Source: Paramacrobiotus metropolitanus (taxonomy: Eukaryota > Tardigrada > Eutardigrada > Parachela > Macrobiotidae). From it: a stretch of DNA of 64,000 nt. The translations under genes were made by a program, and so were the position numbers. How positions within the stretch are numbered: the stretch's first letter is position 1; each line of letters starts with the position of its first letter. Shown piece after piece: positions 38,805 to 51,867 of this stretch. The stretch spans positions 1,426,001 to 1,490,000 of the forward strand of contig NW_026570231.1 in assembly GCF_019649055.1 (NCBI RefSeq), written 5' to 3'. Under the pieces are notes generated by a model. The model had not been told where the DNA came from. It made no database searches and saw nothing but the letters and a program-made list of their open reading frames with translations.

Positions 38805-41800
38805 ATGTACTCTATTGCATTGACCTTTGCCTTAGCATGGATTGCGGTAAGAACGCCATACGTTTTCTCCCAGTAGCATCTGATATAGGCACTGCACGAG
38901 TAGTATTTTTAAATTTAAACATATTTGACGCATTTACAGCTAGGGCTGTGTTGTCAGTCACCGAAAACCGGATGTTCAAAGTTGGTTCCTGACGCAAAGT
39001 GCTGCCCTGGGCTACGTTGCGTTTATGATCAGAAATACAAAGACTGGGGAACTTGCCAGCCCGGGAAGCCCGAATCACCACCATCAGCTAGTCCAAAACC
39101 CTCACCATCTACTGCTAAAACCAGACCACGATCGACTCAAGAAACCACATCACGACAACCTGCTAGAAGTGAGGCATGCAAACCAGGATCGACGGCGGGT
39201 TCCTGTCGCCACGACAACATCCGCCAAAACCGCTCCGAAGCCGGAGGTAAGCTGCGAATAGTGCTTCACTTTCAAGGTAATTACGAGTTATTTTATGGTA
39301 TGTCGAACGTTGCAACCTTACTGGCGATAATTGAAATGCGTAAATTTTATGCGAGGCCTTTAGCATTGTACCGCTCACACATGACTGTATGTGTGCAGAG
39401 TGTATGAGGTGAACGGCGACTGCTATAGCTACTCTAGGAAATTAAAATGAACAATCGGACGCTCTCTTGTTATGGGTTTTCGCAAGCTTCTAAAATTAAT
39501 ACATTTTTGCCCTTTTGCTTTTATTTGGCATCTGTCAGAACAAGCATCAGTATTCTTGCGCACCATTGCACTAAAATGGCCAAATCTTAAATTTTAAAAA
39601 AGCATCCAAAATCGTTAGTGTCATTCGTGATCGTAGGACTTGCGATCAGCGTTCAGTGTTTACATAATGCATGCACTTTAAACATGTACCCCTGTACATA
39701 CAATACTACATAGTAGATACTATAATAGCGAAGCGAAGCGCGAATAGTGAAGGTCCTCTAAATTCAGCACCTATGCAAAAATGTTTTTGTGTCTTACGGA
39801 ACTATACAGCTATGGCGTCAACGCATCGATATGCAAGATGTCGTCGGTGGCTGCCATAAAGTACCGGTACTACACAAACGTACTGCGGAAACTGGTCTGT
39901 GTCCGTTACGGTAGTTTGTTACGGAAGTAGCAGCTCTGAGATCACCAGTAGGGAGCAGCAGCTATGATGTCACCTTAGCCATAATGCATATGTTATCGGT
40001 GGCTGCTGTACTACTATGTACTATCTAGTACTCGTTGTACCGTACAATCGCTCCTACTGACTTTACTGTGCTCATTTTGTGGTATAAACTCATACTACGA
40101 ACAGTACAAAGTAAGCTGCTGATGTCTTCCGTTAAAACGTGAGAAAATCACAACTGTATTAATGAATCGGTATTATTCACTCTTGCAGTTCTCGTTGCCA
40201 AAAATTGTTCGCTTCGCCTTCTGCACCATTGTACAGCTTTCAAATAATTAAAGAAATTATAACTGTGTTCTTCCTTTGCGGCAGAACTTTTATCTTCCAT
40301 ATTTTTTAAGTAGTACTTTTCCTCTACTCATTCCACCCGCAACTTATTCCACTTACATATATTTTAAAGATGTTATACTAACGTAAAATTATTACTGTAT
40401 TAGACCCTACGCGATAACAACCGGTGTTGGCTTACGATTCAGTGGTGTAGGACATTTATTTTAGCCAACAGCCAGTAAAATAAAATAAAAGAAATGCATA
40501 CAATCATGAATTCAAAATATGTACTAAACCGGCGTCTAATGCAACCTGGTGCTGACAACCAAAAATGGCGCGGGTATTAAAACCATTTAGTCTGGGCTCC
40601 GCTATCCCCGTTGAACGCTGCTAACAGAAATGTCCTGGTGACCGAGAGCTGTCTATTTACTGTTAAATGCTGAAATCTTAATTAGCCTTTACCATGGGAC
40701 ACGGACATATTTATGTGCGTAAAACAACTGCGCAACCAGCAGTAGACACGTGTACATGTACGGTAAATAAATATACATACTGCAAACACATCTGTCAGTG
40801 TATCTATCTCACAACAAAAAACTAGAAAGTGTACTGCTAGAACGTATGCTAAAAAAGCGTATTGTTGTATTTTTTTGGGACAAACAAGCGAATCAGTGTT
40901 GAGCGAATCATAATCGTAGTTACGGTAATTGACATCATCCAAAATAATGTTTATTGCAAACAAATTTGTGCTAGGTGCTCCAGTTGGTCCGCAGAGATGG
41001 CCGTTTGCGAGATATCAAGGAATACCTTACAGATTTCGTATGTATGCTTTGCACCATAGTAACAAGACTAAGTTAGACTGTTATTATGCGTATTACAGTG
41101 ATATTGACAACTCTGGCAAGCAGTTTAAGTATTGCTTAACGCATAAAATTGTCAGCAGGTTTGAGGTTCAGGTGTTCTCCTGCGCCGATCTGTGGTGATT
41201 GCTTGTGAATGCGGTATTTTAGGGACCATTGGAACCTGCAATGTCCGTGGTTTAGCCAGCGCCGGCCGCGCGATTAAAATTCTTAACAACGTGATGCGGA
41301 ACTGTGTAAGGATGTTTCCAGCCGATTCCGGTACCCAAACACCCATTCTATACATTGATATTATTCATGAAAACCCGGGAAATCCTTGCAATCACGGGTA
41401 TGCTGCATTACATTTCAACGGCAAGCTCTCCCATATGGAGAGATTGATACTTGACTGTTTACATGGCTTCGGTTTTTCAGTGCGCCGAGGTCTGAACAAT
41501 TTGGGTACAACAGCGCTGGCGAGAACTTGATCTTCGTCAACACTTGGCCGTATCAAAATTACTCTGACACGATACTTGATATTGCATTTTTACACGAATT
41601 CGGACATGCGGTATTTGATCTGCGACATGAACATCTTAGGGCCGACCGCAACCAGTACATAAATCCCATATTTGATAAAAACCTGTATATCTGCGGTAAG
41701 GACGCGTATTGCTGACAGTTACGAAAGCTAAGGGATAGCTAATTATTTGTAAACTGGAACTATTTTGTGCGATTTCAGAAGAAAATATGGATCACTGGCG

Positions 41801-42831
41801 CACTTCGCCGTTCGAGATCGCGTATTACACTTCGGACTTGAAATTTTCTTACGACATTCACAGCATAATGCATGCAGGCATGCGTGACTATGCAGCAACC
41901 GCAGCACCGACGGTCGAGTTGGAGCCTGGATTACCTCAACTATGGACGACTGGTCCTCGCGAAGATATACCATCGCACCTAGGATATTTCGATGTTGCAA
42001 GAATGAGGGAGCGCTACGACTGTCCGTTGGATGATCCCCTGTTGCACGAAGGTACTGAAACTGAATGCTTCGTAACACTTATATGCCCTACTAAGTATGT
42101 TAATTTGCAAACTGATTCAGTTTCGTAGAAAAAAACATTCTATTATTATAAAACATAGTAAAGCAGTGTTATTGTATAAACGTACAGTAAGCCATGCTTG
42201 CGAATATGAAGACTACATACTGTGTTATTTTTAACTAGCGCGGTTAGCATCACGGAAGGTCGTTCGTCTAGATGGTTGGAGAATTCAGTGCCCGAACGCT
42301 GCATTTAGCCGCAATTTGACCGGTACAGGAGACATCGCCACAATGCAGGACAATGAGCTCTGGATGAAATGCGCGTTTTTGACGAACAGTAACGGGAAAT
42401 TGGGAGTTGCAAATTTTAACTATCAAAACGGAGCGTGCGACGTATTTTACAATTTGAGCGGATGCAAATATACAAAATCCCAGGCGGAAAATTTCACAAT
42501 AACCATGAGGACAAACCGCATTCTACGAACATTTCACAGCATGGATATCGCAGGTGTCGCCATAATCCAGGGCGTAACCGTTGACTGGCCAGAAGACCCC
42601 GAAAACGAATTTTTGCAAATGGAATTTTTTGAGTGTAACGCTCTGTGCCACCTTATGCCCGGTGTATGCTTTTCTGTGGCAGTGAAAGTGGAAAACGGAA
42701 ATCTAACAGGATGTTTCCCGTATGGTGGAGGGCAAGGAAGACCTGTGCCCGCTCCGTCGACGCTCACAGCGTTTATTGTGCAGGACTGGGACACCATGGA
42801 AAACTATAACACATTTGTTTATGGATTCTAA
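38805..42831 (+). CDS. Secreted cystine-knot plus astacin-like metalloprotease
   Basis: Exons inferred from phase: 38805-38846 (signal peptide MYSIALTFALAWIA); 38940-39246 (a C-C...C...CC...C...C knot-like domain, LGLCCQSPKTGCSK to CCPGLRC to GTC, then a Pro/Ser/Thr linker); 40975-41037 (RWPFARYQGIPYRF, the astacin start); 41223-41397; 41481-41695 (zinc site HEFGHAVFDLRHEHLRADR); 41779 to about 42071 or 42094 (Met-turn SIMHAG, then YFDVARMRERYDC); and a last exon ending at 42831. Astacins are secreted zinc endopeptidases. The canonical HExxHxxGxxH is altered: one residue is added and the Gly is absent, so activity is doubtful. The last exon encodes about 180 residues of unknown fold. The junction into that exon is uncertain. 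Confidence 0.65.
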
Positions 42832-45080
42832 TTTGCTCTTCTATAGCTTGCCGTTGGACTGCTTTACTTTTAATACACATTCTTTCACTCTAATTCGTCT
42901 TCAAATAATAAGACCGTATTATCAGCTTGTTCTCCAGAATTAAATTAAAATTATTGCCCATTATAGAGTCCACAAGCAAACGATGTTTATTTAAAATCAC
43001 AACAAGTGTTTTCCGAAAGGCGATAGCCGCCGAAAAAGGCGGTCCAAGAAACTACTTGATAGTCAACCTTTTTACATTAAAAAGTCAAAACAAATCTTGG
43101 TCTTCCTGGGGGTAGCAATAATAATTAAGAACATCCTGATTTCCCATGTAGCTTGTGCTTACTACGGTAGAGTCTTTTATTAGTATGTAGAATGGATTTC
43201 GAAGCGACCGGTTTCGCTGGCATACATCAACGCTGATTGAGAAGATTAATTAAAAATGATTCATTCAGATTTTCACAATAAAGTAGGAAACTGCACCGAT
43301 GGGTGCATTAGCAGACCGGAGCGCAGGCTTTGTTTCCGGTGGCATAACAGCGCGTTTCGTTTTGCCCTATCACATACTTTTTGTTTTTTGTCGATAGGTT
43401 AAAAAATAAGGTGTAGAATAAAGGATGTTGGACCATTGTTGGTTGTGTATCACTTCAAACGGCAAGCTGGCAAAATAGTGAGAAGTTTCCGTCGCCCTTT
43501 GTAAGTTGTATCGCAAGTTTAAGGTTGCCTACGCTCTTGCATCTTATCCTCGCATACGACGCATATTGGCTAATTGGCACCGCATTCCCACTTATAGTTT
43601 TTTCTGGAATTTTTGGAAAACGGCACACAAAAATGGTAGGTAACCAGACGAAGCCCAAGAAGTCTCAATTTTGGTGCACAACAAAAGCTAAAAGCTAATG
43701 GGCCTAATCTTTCAAACGCATGTTCCTTGCGAAACGGTTTTTAAAGCACTAGAATATAACGTATTAAAAAAAACTGTCTATCAGCAAATGTTTTAAGCGA
43801 TATCAGGAAGTACTTTTTGCCGTTAAAGTTACTGGGCTCATATGCGTAAATTTTCAGTTTCGAACATTGCGCTAGCCGTGGACAATTCAGTGCTCGAGCA
43901 CCGACTCGAATAAGGCACGCCTGCAGTAGCCCATGGCACCGCTGTTAAGTTACACATTAAAAATTGGTTATTTAATTTTCCTTCTTTTTTGTTTGGCCAC
44001 AAACAATGAATCTTTGTAAATGAAATTATTTTTAGGCATACACGGTACAAAAACGAGATTTTATAAAAATGAGATTTTGCTGAATTAGGAGCCTAGTACC
44101 TGTGTCAAAATGTGCTTGGTTTGAAAAGGCGTCGATTGTTTCATATTTACGAGTTCCGTAGTAGTTGCTACTCGTAGACTCGTAGTTCCGCGAGCTGTGG
44201 ATCCCATATTTTCTATTTCCGTCACAAGGGCTACTGCGAGTTAAGCGGCACCGAGTTTTGCTTCCTTATTGTGGCCGCGTAACGAAACTTCACCACAGTC
44301 AGGTCTCACCGCTGCCTGCCCCCTTTTTGGCTTCGCTCACGTTATGTAGAACATAAAACACCATGTGCGGAGTTTTTCAACACGAAACTCTGGTGCAATT
44401 TCATCCATTGGCTACATATATGACGTGATTTTTCACTTCCTTTTATGGTGTCGTTTTTACTTCCTTATATGACGTCGTTTACTTTCTTGTATGATGTCCT
44501 TTCTTACTTCCGAACCGCACAGACAAAGAGACAGACATTTTTTAATATTATCTGAATTAGAGGACCTTCGCTGCGTTCCGGTCGAAAATCAATTATACTC
44601 CAAAGTTTACGTCTCGTTTTGGCATACCGATGACCTACTACGAGTATAAAAAAACAGTACTCTTAACGGATGCTGAGTTGAATGAAACTTAACGATCTTC
44701 AAGTGTAATATTAAACGGAATTGTGAATAACTAACGGGCTTGTACAAAACGCTTGTATGCGATCATAACATAATTAATATTCTACGTGCGCTTCCACGTG
44801 GCATTTATTGCCGACATTTTCCGCAGACTTTCCGGCGAAGCGTGGCGCTGATTTCACGAAATCCGGTTCGGCTGCTCAGTAGCGTGCAAATACATAATCA
44901 CTCGACGAGGGTGGTATTGTTGCTGCTTTTTTAAATTACTTCCGCATCACCGCGGCTCGATTGTACGCGTGATAATCTTCAAAACCAAAAAACAAGTTGC
45001 AGTATCCGTACACAACATCTGTACACAACTTAATCATTCGAAACGTTCTTGACGAAGCCCTCCCACCCCTCCCGCCAATA
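42832..45080. other. intergenic, no gene recognised
   Basis: About 2.2 kb with only short frames. A stretch near 44550-44570 (CTGAATTAGAGGACCTTC) is a short inverted match to 39745-39770 in the protease intron, possibly a repeat remnant. Confidence 0.35.
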
Positions 45081-46387
45081 ATGTCTCGCCAGCAAGTCCT
45101 AATCATCTGTGATCTAATTACTTTGCTTCTCATGGAATCGGTTACTGCCGGCATATTGACGGCCCCGGCTCTTCCGGCTAATTCTTTGGAGTACATCAGT
45201 GGCTTCCGCAATCACAACCGTGCGTACCCATACCCATTCGGGGAATACTATCATAAGGAAGATGACTGTGTAAGCTACGCTCTGCCAGCTTGCAATACAG
45301 CGTGGCCGCAGTGCTCCTGCACCAGCAGGGCTTACAACGTCAGTCTCATCTCCCGAAGCATTGATTTGCTTAACATTGGAAAAGTGTTTTCTTCAAGCCG
45401 ATACTCGCCGTATCAGCTCTGCGCTCCCAGCTGCTTGCACACAGCCTTCGTCCCGCTGCCGCGCCTTCCCAATCTCCGTAGCATCTCGTTGGCCAATATA
45501 TGGGTGGCGCCCGATGACCGGGCTTTCCCTGTTGACAGTTTCCTGCGCAACGTGCAACCGGTACTAACTGTCTTAAAATTAGAATTTATCTATCTACCCT
45601 CGATAACACGCACCACGTTTGCCGGCTTCATGGCATTGGGCAGACTGGAATTGTCACACAATCGCATGTCCGCTATTGCCGTCGACGCGTTCACCCAGCT
45701 GACACCGGCCCGTGCTGCACCGACACTCGCCACGATTTGGATTACCGAGAACGTTATGCCGCGACTGGACTGGTCAGTGTGGGAACCGCTCGCACGCAGT
45801 TTACAGGTACGCGATGGAAATTCTACAAAAATATTTAGTAAATATTTTGTGGAATTTCCATATAATGTTCTACTTACAAGACCTCAACTTGTTTCCAGAT
45901 TCTTGAAACATGTTTAATAGCGCTGTTTTGCCAGGCTATTTTTCTGGACCAAAACGGGATTGAGCAAGTGTATTTTGACCACGATTTCGTCCTGCCGAAA
46001 GTGGAGGTCGTAAGCCTTGCCGCCAACCAGCTAACTCGCATCGACGCGCGTCTGCTGGCTAGTGTGTCTAGTGCCGACGCGCGACCCTTCCTGGAAATTG
46101 AATACAATCCACTTTGCGTGCGTGATGCACATTGTGACTGCCCATCGCTACGTCCACTGTGGAAATGGCTGAAGAAGCAGCCGCGGCGCTACGTAACTCC
46201 GGGGCATGTCGTAACCTGCTGCAAGGGATACAGTGACCGTTTGACATGCGGACCCTACCGGATTGATCCACAGAAGCAAAGTACCGATAAATATACTTAT
46301 ATACAGAATGTTACAGGGGCCTATAGTGGTCAAAGGTTGTTCGATCTTGCCGCCAAACGAAGTGGTCAGAAATCGCTCCCAAAGTAG
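45081..46387 (+). CDS. Secreted leucine-rich-repeat protein
   Basis: Two exons: 45081-45806 and 45935-46387 (donor GTACGC, acceptor after TTTTGCCAG, phase 0), 392 residues. There is an N-terminal signal peptide (VLIICDLITLLLMESVTAG). A cysteine cluster typical of an LRR N-cap follows (CVSYALPACNTAWPQCSC). Then LRR-like units (LPNLRSISLANIWV, MALGRLELSHNRMSAIAVDAF, VEVVSLAANQLTRIDARLL). A C-terminal LRR cap contains CDCPSLRPLWKWLKKQ and later CC and C. No membrane anchor or signalling domain is seen, so it is probably secreted and protein-binding. An in-frame ATG at 44997 exists, but 45081 puts the signal peptide at the start. Confidence 0.75.
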
Positions 46388-47098
46388 CCAATCCGAATCG
46401 CATAGTTTATGCCCCGCAGTTGCACACGTTCTCCGTTTTGTAGATATTTTAGTCGCCTGTGGAATACCATGACTGCAAACAAATTCCGTGAGATATCTCT
46501 TTAAGCCCTGATTTTTTGTTGAGCGGGGAATGCGCCTGAGTTATGATAAACATAACCAATAATAATAACAGTTACTAGAGCTTAGGAAAATGTGATTGAA
46601 ATTTCCGCTCTCTGCTTGGCAACAACTTCACTGATCATTTGATCGACATGCAATGATGCAGTACTCAAACTACTTCTATGCATAACAGTGTTTATGCTCT
46701 GTTGGCTGTTTAGCGCCTGTTCTTATTGAACACACTGGATAAGAAAGCATCCCATGTTCAGAGATAATATAATTCGCGTAGACGGAACTGGAAGTATGTA
46801 CTACGTACATTTAGCTACATGGTTAACGAGTTTTGCTGCCTGTGAAAGAAAAACTTCTTCATCTCTTACAATTTGGCAGCATATTTCTGAATATTATTGT
46901 TACTGTATTCCCGGCAGTCTTCCGCCAATCATATGAGCTTAGCACCGACTGTCTGTGTCTCTCAGTAGAAACCTCTCTTCCGTGGCATCGTGGTCGGGAT
47001 TGCGATTACGTGCGGCGATCACATGGGTCTGGATTGCGATTACGTCTTTAGCTGCGATTCTGCCTCATCTTGGATTCTCGGTAGCTCGTCATTTCATC
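46388..47098 (+). repeat. Upstream region of BTB copy C, paralogous to 34320-35671
   Basis: No gene. From about 46500 the sequence matches the upstream region of copy B without the hAT insertion, showing that the copies duplicated together with their 5' flanks. Confidence 0.6.
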
Positions 47099-48651
47099 AT
47101 GACCGGAAATTCGTCACAATGGCTCCGTAGTGCACATCCAGAGATTGTTGACCAGGTGAAGTGTACCTGGGTCAGGGGTGGATGGTAGATGTTCACTCCG
47201 TCGTCGGTAGACAGCTTGGGGAAGCGAAATCATTTTTAGCTATCAAGTCATTCCTTTCGTCCCTCTGGTGACTTCACGTTTGCTGCGCTTGCGACATGGA
47301 AGTTTCATTGCAGATACGTGCTGGGCCTTAGCAGCGGTGTACTTGAAACGATGTTTTACGGAAGTTGGCCGGAAAGTGGCGAGAGTAACAGTCCCATCGA
47401 TATTCCGGAGATTATGCCGGAAGCTTTCGCCATAATGCTGAAGTGACCACAGTCATGTTCTTAGAGCTCAGTTGTCGCCGACATGACGATCACGGAGCAA
47501 AACGATGAAAGAGTTCTGTTTATTTACTTTGCATCTTAGGTATCTGTATACTCGATCCGTGTATGACACCGATCTGACACCGGAAAATGTTTTCGAGATT
47601 ACTTACTGTGCGGACAAGTACAATTTGTCGCATCTAACCGAATTCTACCTACTGTTCATCAACTCCACACCGAGCGCCAGTAACAGCCTAGTCTTTCTGG
47701 GAAAGGTTGGTTGTACTGTTGTACTGTATTATAACATGAAGGTGACTCACCGCGGTTCGCGTGGTATAATCCAGTGTTTGTCTGCGCATGTTAAATATTC
47801 GAAGCATGAGAGCGCTTCAGGATATATGGACATAGTGCTTAGCACTTGGATGCAGGGAGCAAAACCATTTTGCAGTCGAAGGACTTCAGGGTTATCGAAC
47901 AGGACACGCTGGAAATGATTTTGCAACGCAATACATTGTCCGTTGATGAAAATACCATCTGCACTGCCGTGGAGAAGTCCGTTGCCCTTCGTCCAGTGTG
48001 GGATGCAGCCCACGCCAAACAACCGCCGTGAGATGCTGGTAATGGCAATGTTTCTCGTCCGTTTCCCTCTCCTGACCGAAAAGCAGCTGGCCAACGGACC
48101 GGTTAACGTAAGTTGTTGCCAGCAAAGTAGCATGTTAATACACAGTTATCACCTTTTTTTCCGGAGTGGTTTACTGACTGAATTCGGAGCTGCGACAGAT
48201 TTATCAGTTTGAGCACTCCGACAATGAACTACAGCCACCGTTTTCAACGAAACCGCGACAGGGCTCGGGGTTGCAGATCGGCGATACGGAGTTGTTGCTC
48301 AACGCGGAATTGTTCGTTGAAGTTGATGAACATACTTCCTATTGGTGGCCGGCAAAGGTTATTGGGATTCGTGGAGCGGACTTTATTGTTATTACACGGA
48401 ATAAACGTGAAACTGCGGAGCAGTGTGCGCCGGATAAGACTTTACGGGCCTCGGACATCCTGAAAAACGAGCAAAAGGTTTTCCTGCATCGCTTTGGGCA
48501 CCCAGATTGCGAAGTCACATGCGTTGGTCGTTCGAAGGTTTTGCATGTCGTCAATCTTAAAAGTCCCCGATACGATGAGTGCCTATGCCCGTTTATTAAT
48601 CTTAGAAACAGTCGCGCCCAGATGGCCACTTGGAAATCATCGGTTTCGTAG
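47099..48651 (+). pseudogene. BTB-BACK-WWPA family, copy C (degenerate)
   Basis: Exon 1 47099-47246 has a one-base deletion near 47187. Exons 2 (47314-47442, YVLGLSSGVLETMFYGSWPE) and 3 (47540-47705, YLYTRSVYDTDL) are open. The exon 4 acceptor has changed from CAG to CAT (about 47787-47789) and the exon carries indels. The intron before the exon 5 remnant is lost. The exon 6 acceptor is GG instead of AG (about 48163) with an extra base soon after. The terminal module is well kept: YWWPAKVIGIRGADFIV, QCAPDKTLRASDILKNEQKV, MATWKSSVS. Clearly a pseudogene. Confidence 0.85.
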
Positions 48652-50400
48652 TAGATGGCCAAACTGAACCCTTGCAAATGCACGAAATCGATCACTTAAT
48701 TTTTTGGTAATTATATATTATATGCGATGTTTGGGGACTTTGGGCTTTCTGCTTTATGAAGTCGTAGGTCTGTTATTATCTTTAATGCTTCAATCTCCGC
48801 TCGAAAACAGAAAAGATTTTTTCATGTTTTCTTCATTCACTTACAATTTTTGTGGTGGTTTGATCGGTCTTAAATTGAACTGTTCTGGGAGGTTTATTGC
48901 ATATTGTTCAGCACAAAAGATTTAATTTACAGTTTTTACAGTCGTTACCAATTGAAGTTGGCTTGCAAAACAACAACGATCCGTTTTTACTGCTACATAA
49001 TGTTCTTGTTCGCCTATAAACGTATTCATGATTAGAATTTGACGAATTAACGAATTTGACGGTTAGAAGTACAGCATGTATAACATGGTTTGGAAAGAAG
49101 AATATGGTCAGAAAGTGTCGCACCAATTAATAATATTATAAGATGTAAGTTGAAGGCGTGCTCTGTCATCGTTCGTACACTGTATCAAAAATTACTGTTG
49201 AGTGCAGTTGAGGGAGAAGAATCCTTATTCCTCGCGAATGACCCAATGTCTCCTTGCATGATTGGCTAGAGCTTTCTGGCATGCCATCAAAGTTCTGACT
49301 TCGATGCATATAATGCTAGTTGATTTTGATTTTGTGTGTGCAGTGTGCGTAACTTTTAATAAGTGACACATACTGTATTGTACATGTACAAACTGAGTAT
49401 TAAAACAAAATTCACTACAAAAACACTTCCTCTATGCGAACCTGGTCCAGGATTGTACCCAACACACTTATCGCTTCCTTGTTGCATCTGTCTTAAAAAA
49501 ATTCTTTCGTCCGCCTCTGGCCTGCCGCAGGAGCTAAAGCTTTCTCGTTGTATGAAGGTCAACGTTAACAGAGAGATTTAACAGGGCCGTATCTGTAGTT
49601 GTTGTTCCACTGTACAGCTCACTACTGATGCACCGTAAACCATGCATCAGTAGCACGGTATCACCAGGCTTCTGACATTAATCACCGATCCGTTGCAGTA
49701 GATCGACTCATACTGTAGAAGCGGTTATAGCAATAAACATAGCGTAAAATTCAATAAAGATGATCGAGCGATGGCTGTTGATAAGAAAATAGAAATAAGG
49801 GAACTTTAAGGCTTAGCCTACAGATCTGAACAATTTCATATGACAGCATAATAAAGTGGCGACCAATGTTAGACAAACACCATCCTTGCATGCAGATTCA
49901 TGAACCATTGGTATGGACCTTAACTGATGCCGGCAAACCCAAGCGGACCCACTAGCGGCCGTTGGATATCCGACGCCGCGCATATCGCTACAAATTTTAT
50001 GTTGTGTTCGCGGAACTATCAAGCCATCAACAAAACGCAGTAACATACGTCCAAAAAAAGTCTCTGCACATTTCGATGCATCTTTTCGATCCTCCAGTGC
50101 AGAAGACCAAGTACGTAGTAGCCTATACTATTGTAGAGCGGCACTGAGCCAAGTTACCTCGACTGCATTGCATGGTGATTGGCTCATACACCGAAGCACG
50201 TTTTTGTCTGGCTTCGCCGTCTTTGCCATCAGCCAGGAATGCAGAGCGTGAAAGATCACCCGGCAGGTGAGCGTGTTGTCGCCGTTGAAAACGACAGCCA
50301 CAGAGTCCACCAGGTCCACATCACTCCCGGAAAAGTTAGGTGCACCGTGCACCCCTGCTGTTGCATAATGCCATATTAAATCTGGTGCTCTTCTGCGCAG
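48652..50400. other. intergenic, no gene recognised
   Basis: Nothing convincing. A minus-strand frame at 50128-50433 is open but has no recognisable domain and overlaps the start of BTB copy D. Confidence 0.35.
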
Positions 50401-51339
50401 GTTAAACATTCGAAGCATGAGTGCACTGCACATTTTATGGAAAAATGCTTGACACTTGTTGATTCAGAGGGCAAAACCGTTTTACAGTCGAACGACTTCA
50501 GCGTCATCGGGCAGGATACACTGGAAATTATTTTACAGCGCAATATGTTATCCGTTGATGTGAACACCATCTACACGGCCGTGGAGAAGTGTGTCGGCCT
50601 TAATTCAAAGCTGATTGTTGCAACCTAAGATGTTTTTGTAACTTGCAGATGGTCGGCAGATGCTTGTTTACGAGCCAGTCGGGAGCCATCGGCAAACAAT
50701 CACCGTGAAATGCTGGGATCGGAGTTGTTCCTCGTCCGTATCCCTCCCCTAACCGATGCGCAGCTGGCCAACGAACCCGTTAAAGTAGGTTGTGACGAGG
50801 TCAAAAAAGCATATGGATCAACTGTTATTTCCTTTTTCCAGAGTGGTTTACTTACTGACTCCGATCTGCGGGAGATTTATCAATTTAAGCATTCTGACAG
50901 TACGCCACAAATTGCTTTTCCGACGGAACCTCGACAGGGTTCGGTGCTGCGAATCGGCTATGCCGAATTCACATTCAGCGTTCAGGTATTCGTTGACGTT
51001 AACACACAGATTTTCTACTGGTGGCCGGTGAAAATTATCGGGATGCGTAGAGCGGACTATCTGGTTCATGGAGGTGAAACGGCGTAGCAGTTCGCTCCGC
51101 ACAAGATTGTACGGGCCGCCGACATCCTGAAGAATGATCAAAAGGTTTTTCTGCTTCTCTTCGGACACCCGGACTGCGAGGTCACATACATTGGCCGCCT
51201 GAAAGTTTTGCACGTCGTCAACCTTTTTAGTAGTTCTGGTTACAGTGAGTGGACGGACATGCCCTTTATTAACCTTAGAACCAGACGCTCGCAGATGGCC
51301 ACTTGGAAATCCCGAATGGCGCATATTTATTGGCAATAG
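50401..51339 (+). pseudogene. BTB-BACK-WWPA family, copy D (5'-truncated)
   Basis: Only exons 4 to 6 remain: 50401 onward (VKHSKHECTAHFMEKCL, GQDTLEIILQRNML), about 50650-50785 (WSADACLRASREPSANNH, ELFLVRIPPLTDAQLANEPVK), then SGLLTDSDLREIYQFKHSD with YWWPVKIIGMRRADYLV. There is a TAG where copy E has a Gln codon (51085-51087, before QFAPHK), and the frame continues to MATWKSRMAHIYWQ. The BTB exons are absent. Confidence 0.8.
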
Positions 51340-51700
51340 CCACCCAATGAACAAGGTTCCAGGCGCTGGTATAATACTGTCTTGAAAGTTGAAATGTTTA
51401 AACATTAAAAAAACAACCGAAGTCTCTGTCTTCTCTAATGTTAAAGGGCAACATGCTCAAAACAACCGTAGCATTTTCATTTACGACAGCAAGACTAAAA
51501 CGCTGCGTGAGAGAAGCAGGATGAGAACGCGCTTCTTCAGTTAATTTTCGAATTTTGCTACCTATGAAATGCAACAATTCGCTTAATGCCGTACTGAAGT
51601 CACATAGCGTTTCCATTACTAAAGGATCGTTTCCATAACTGTTTACCAAATAAAATACGTGATACTGTAGCGAGTATGGCTACTAAAAGTTCAAGTTGTA

Positions 51701-51867
51701 CATTGTAGGACTAAATGGTCGCATAGCCCCATACCCAGCATTGTGTACGCAAGCGGTGCAGTGCACTTGTACGAAACGGATATTTTGAACTCAGTCGTAC
51801 AGTGCACTGCGCTGCATGCGTACTGAATGTGGAGATGTTGGGTATGCGACCATTTCATCCTAAGCTG
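51701..51867 (-). mobile_element. Second copy of the 167-bp palindromic MITE
   Basis: The same length and sequence class as 26466-26632, in reverse orientation, flanked by TA at 51699-51700 and 51868-51869. Confidence 0.85.

Noticed and set aside
50128-50433. Minus-strand open frame containing VDLVDSVAVVFNGDNTLTCRV
   Set aside because: No recognised domain, no clear start, and it overlaps the exon 4 start of BTB copy D.
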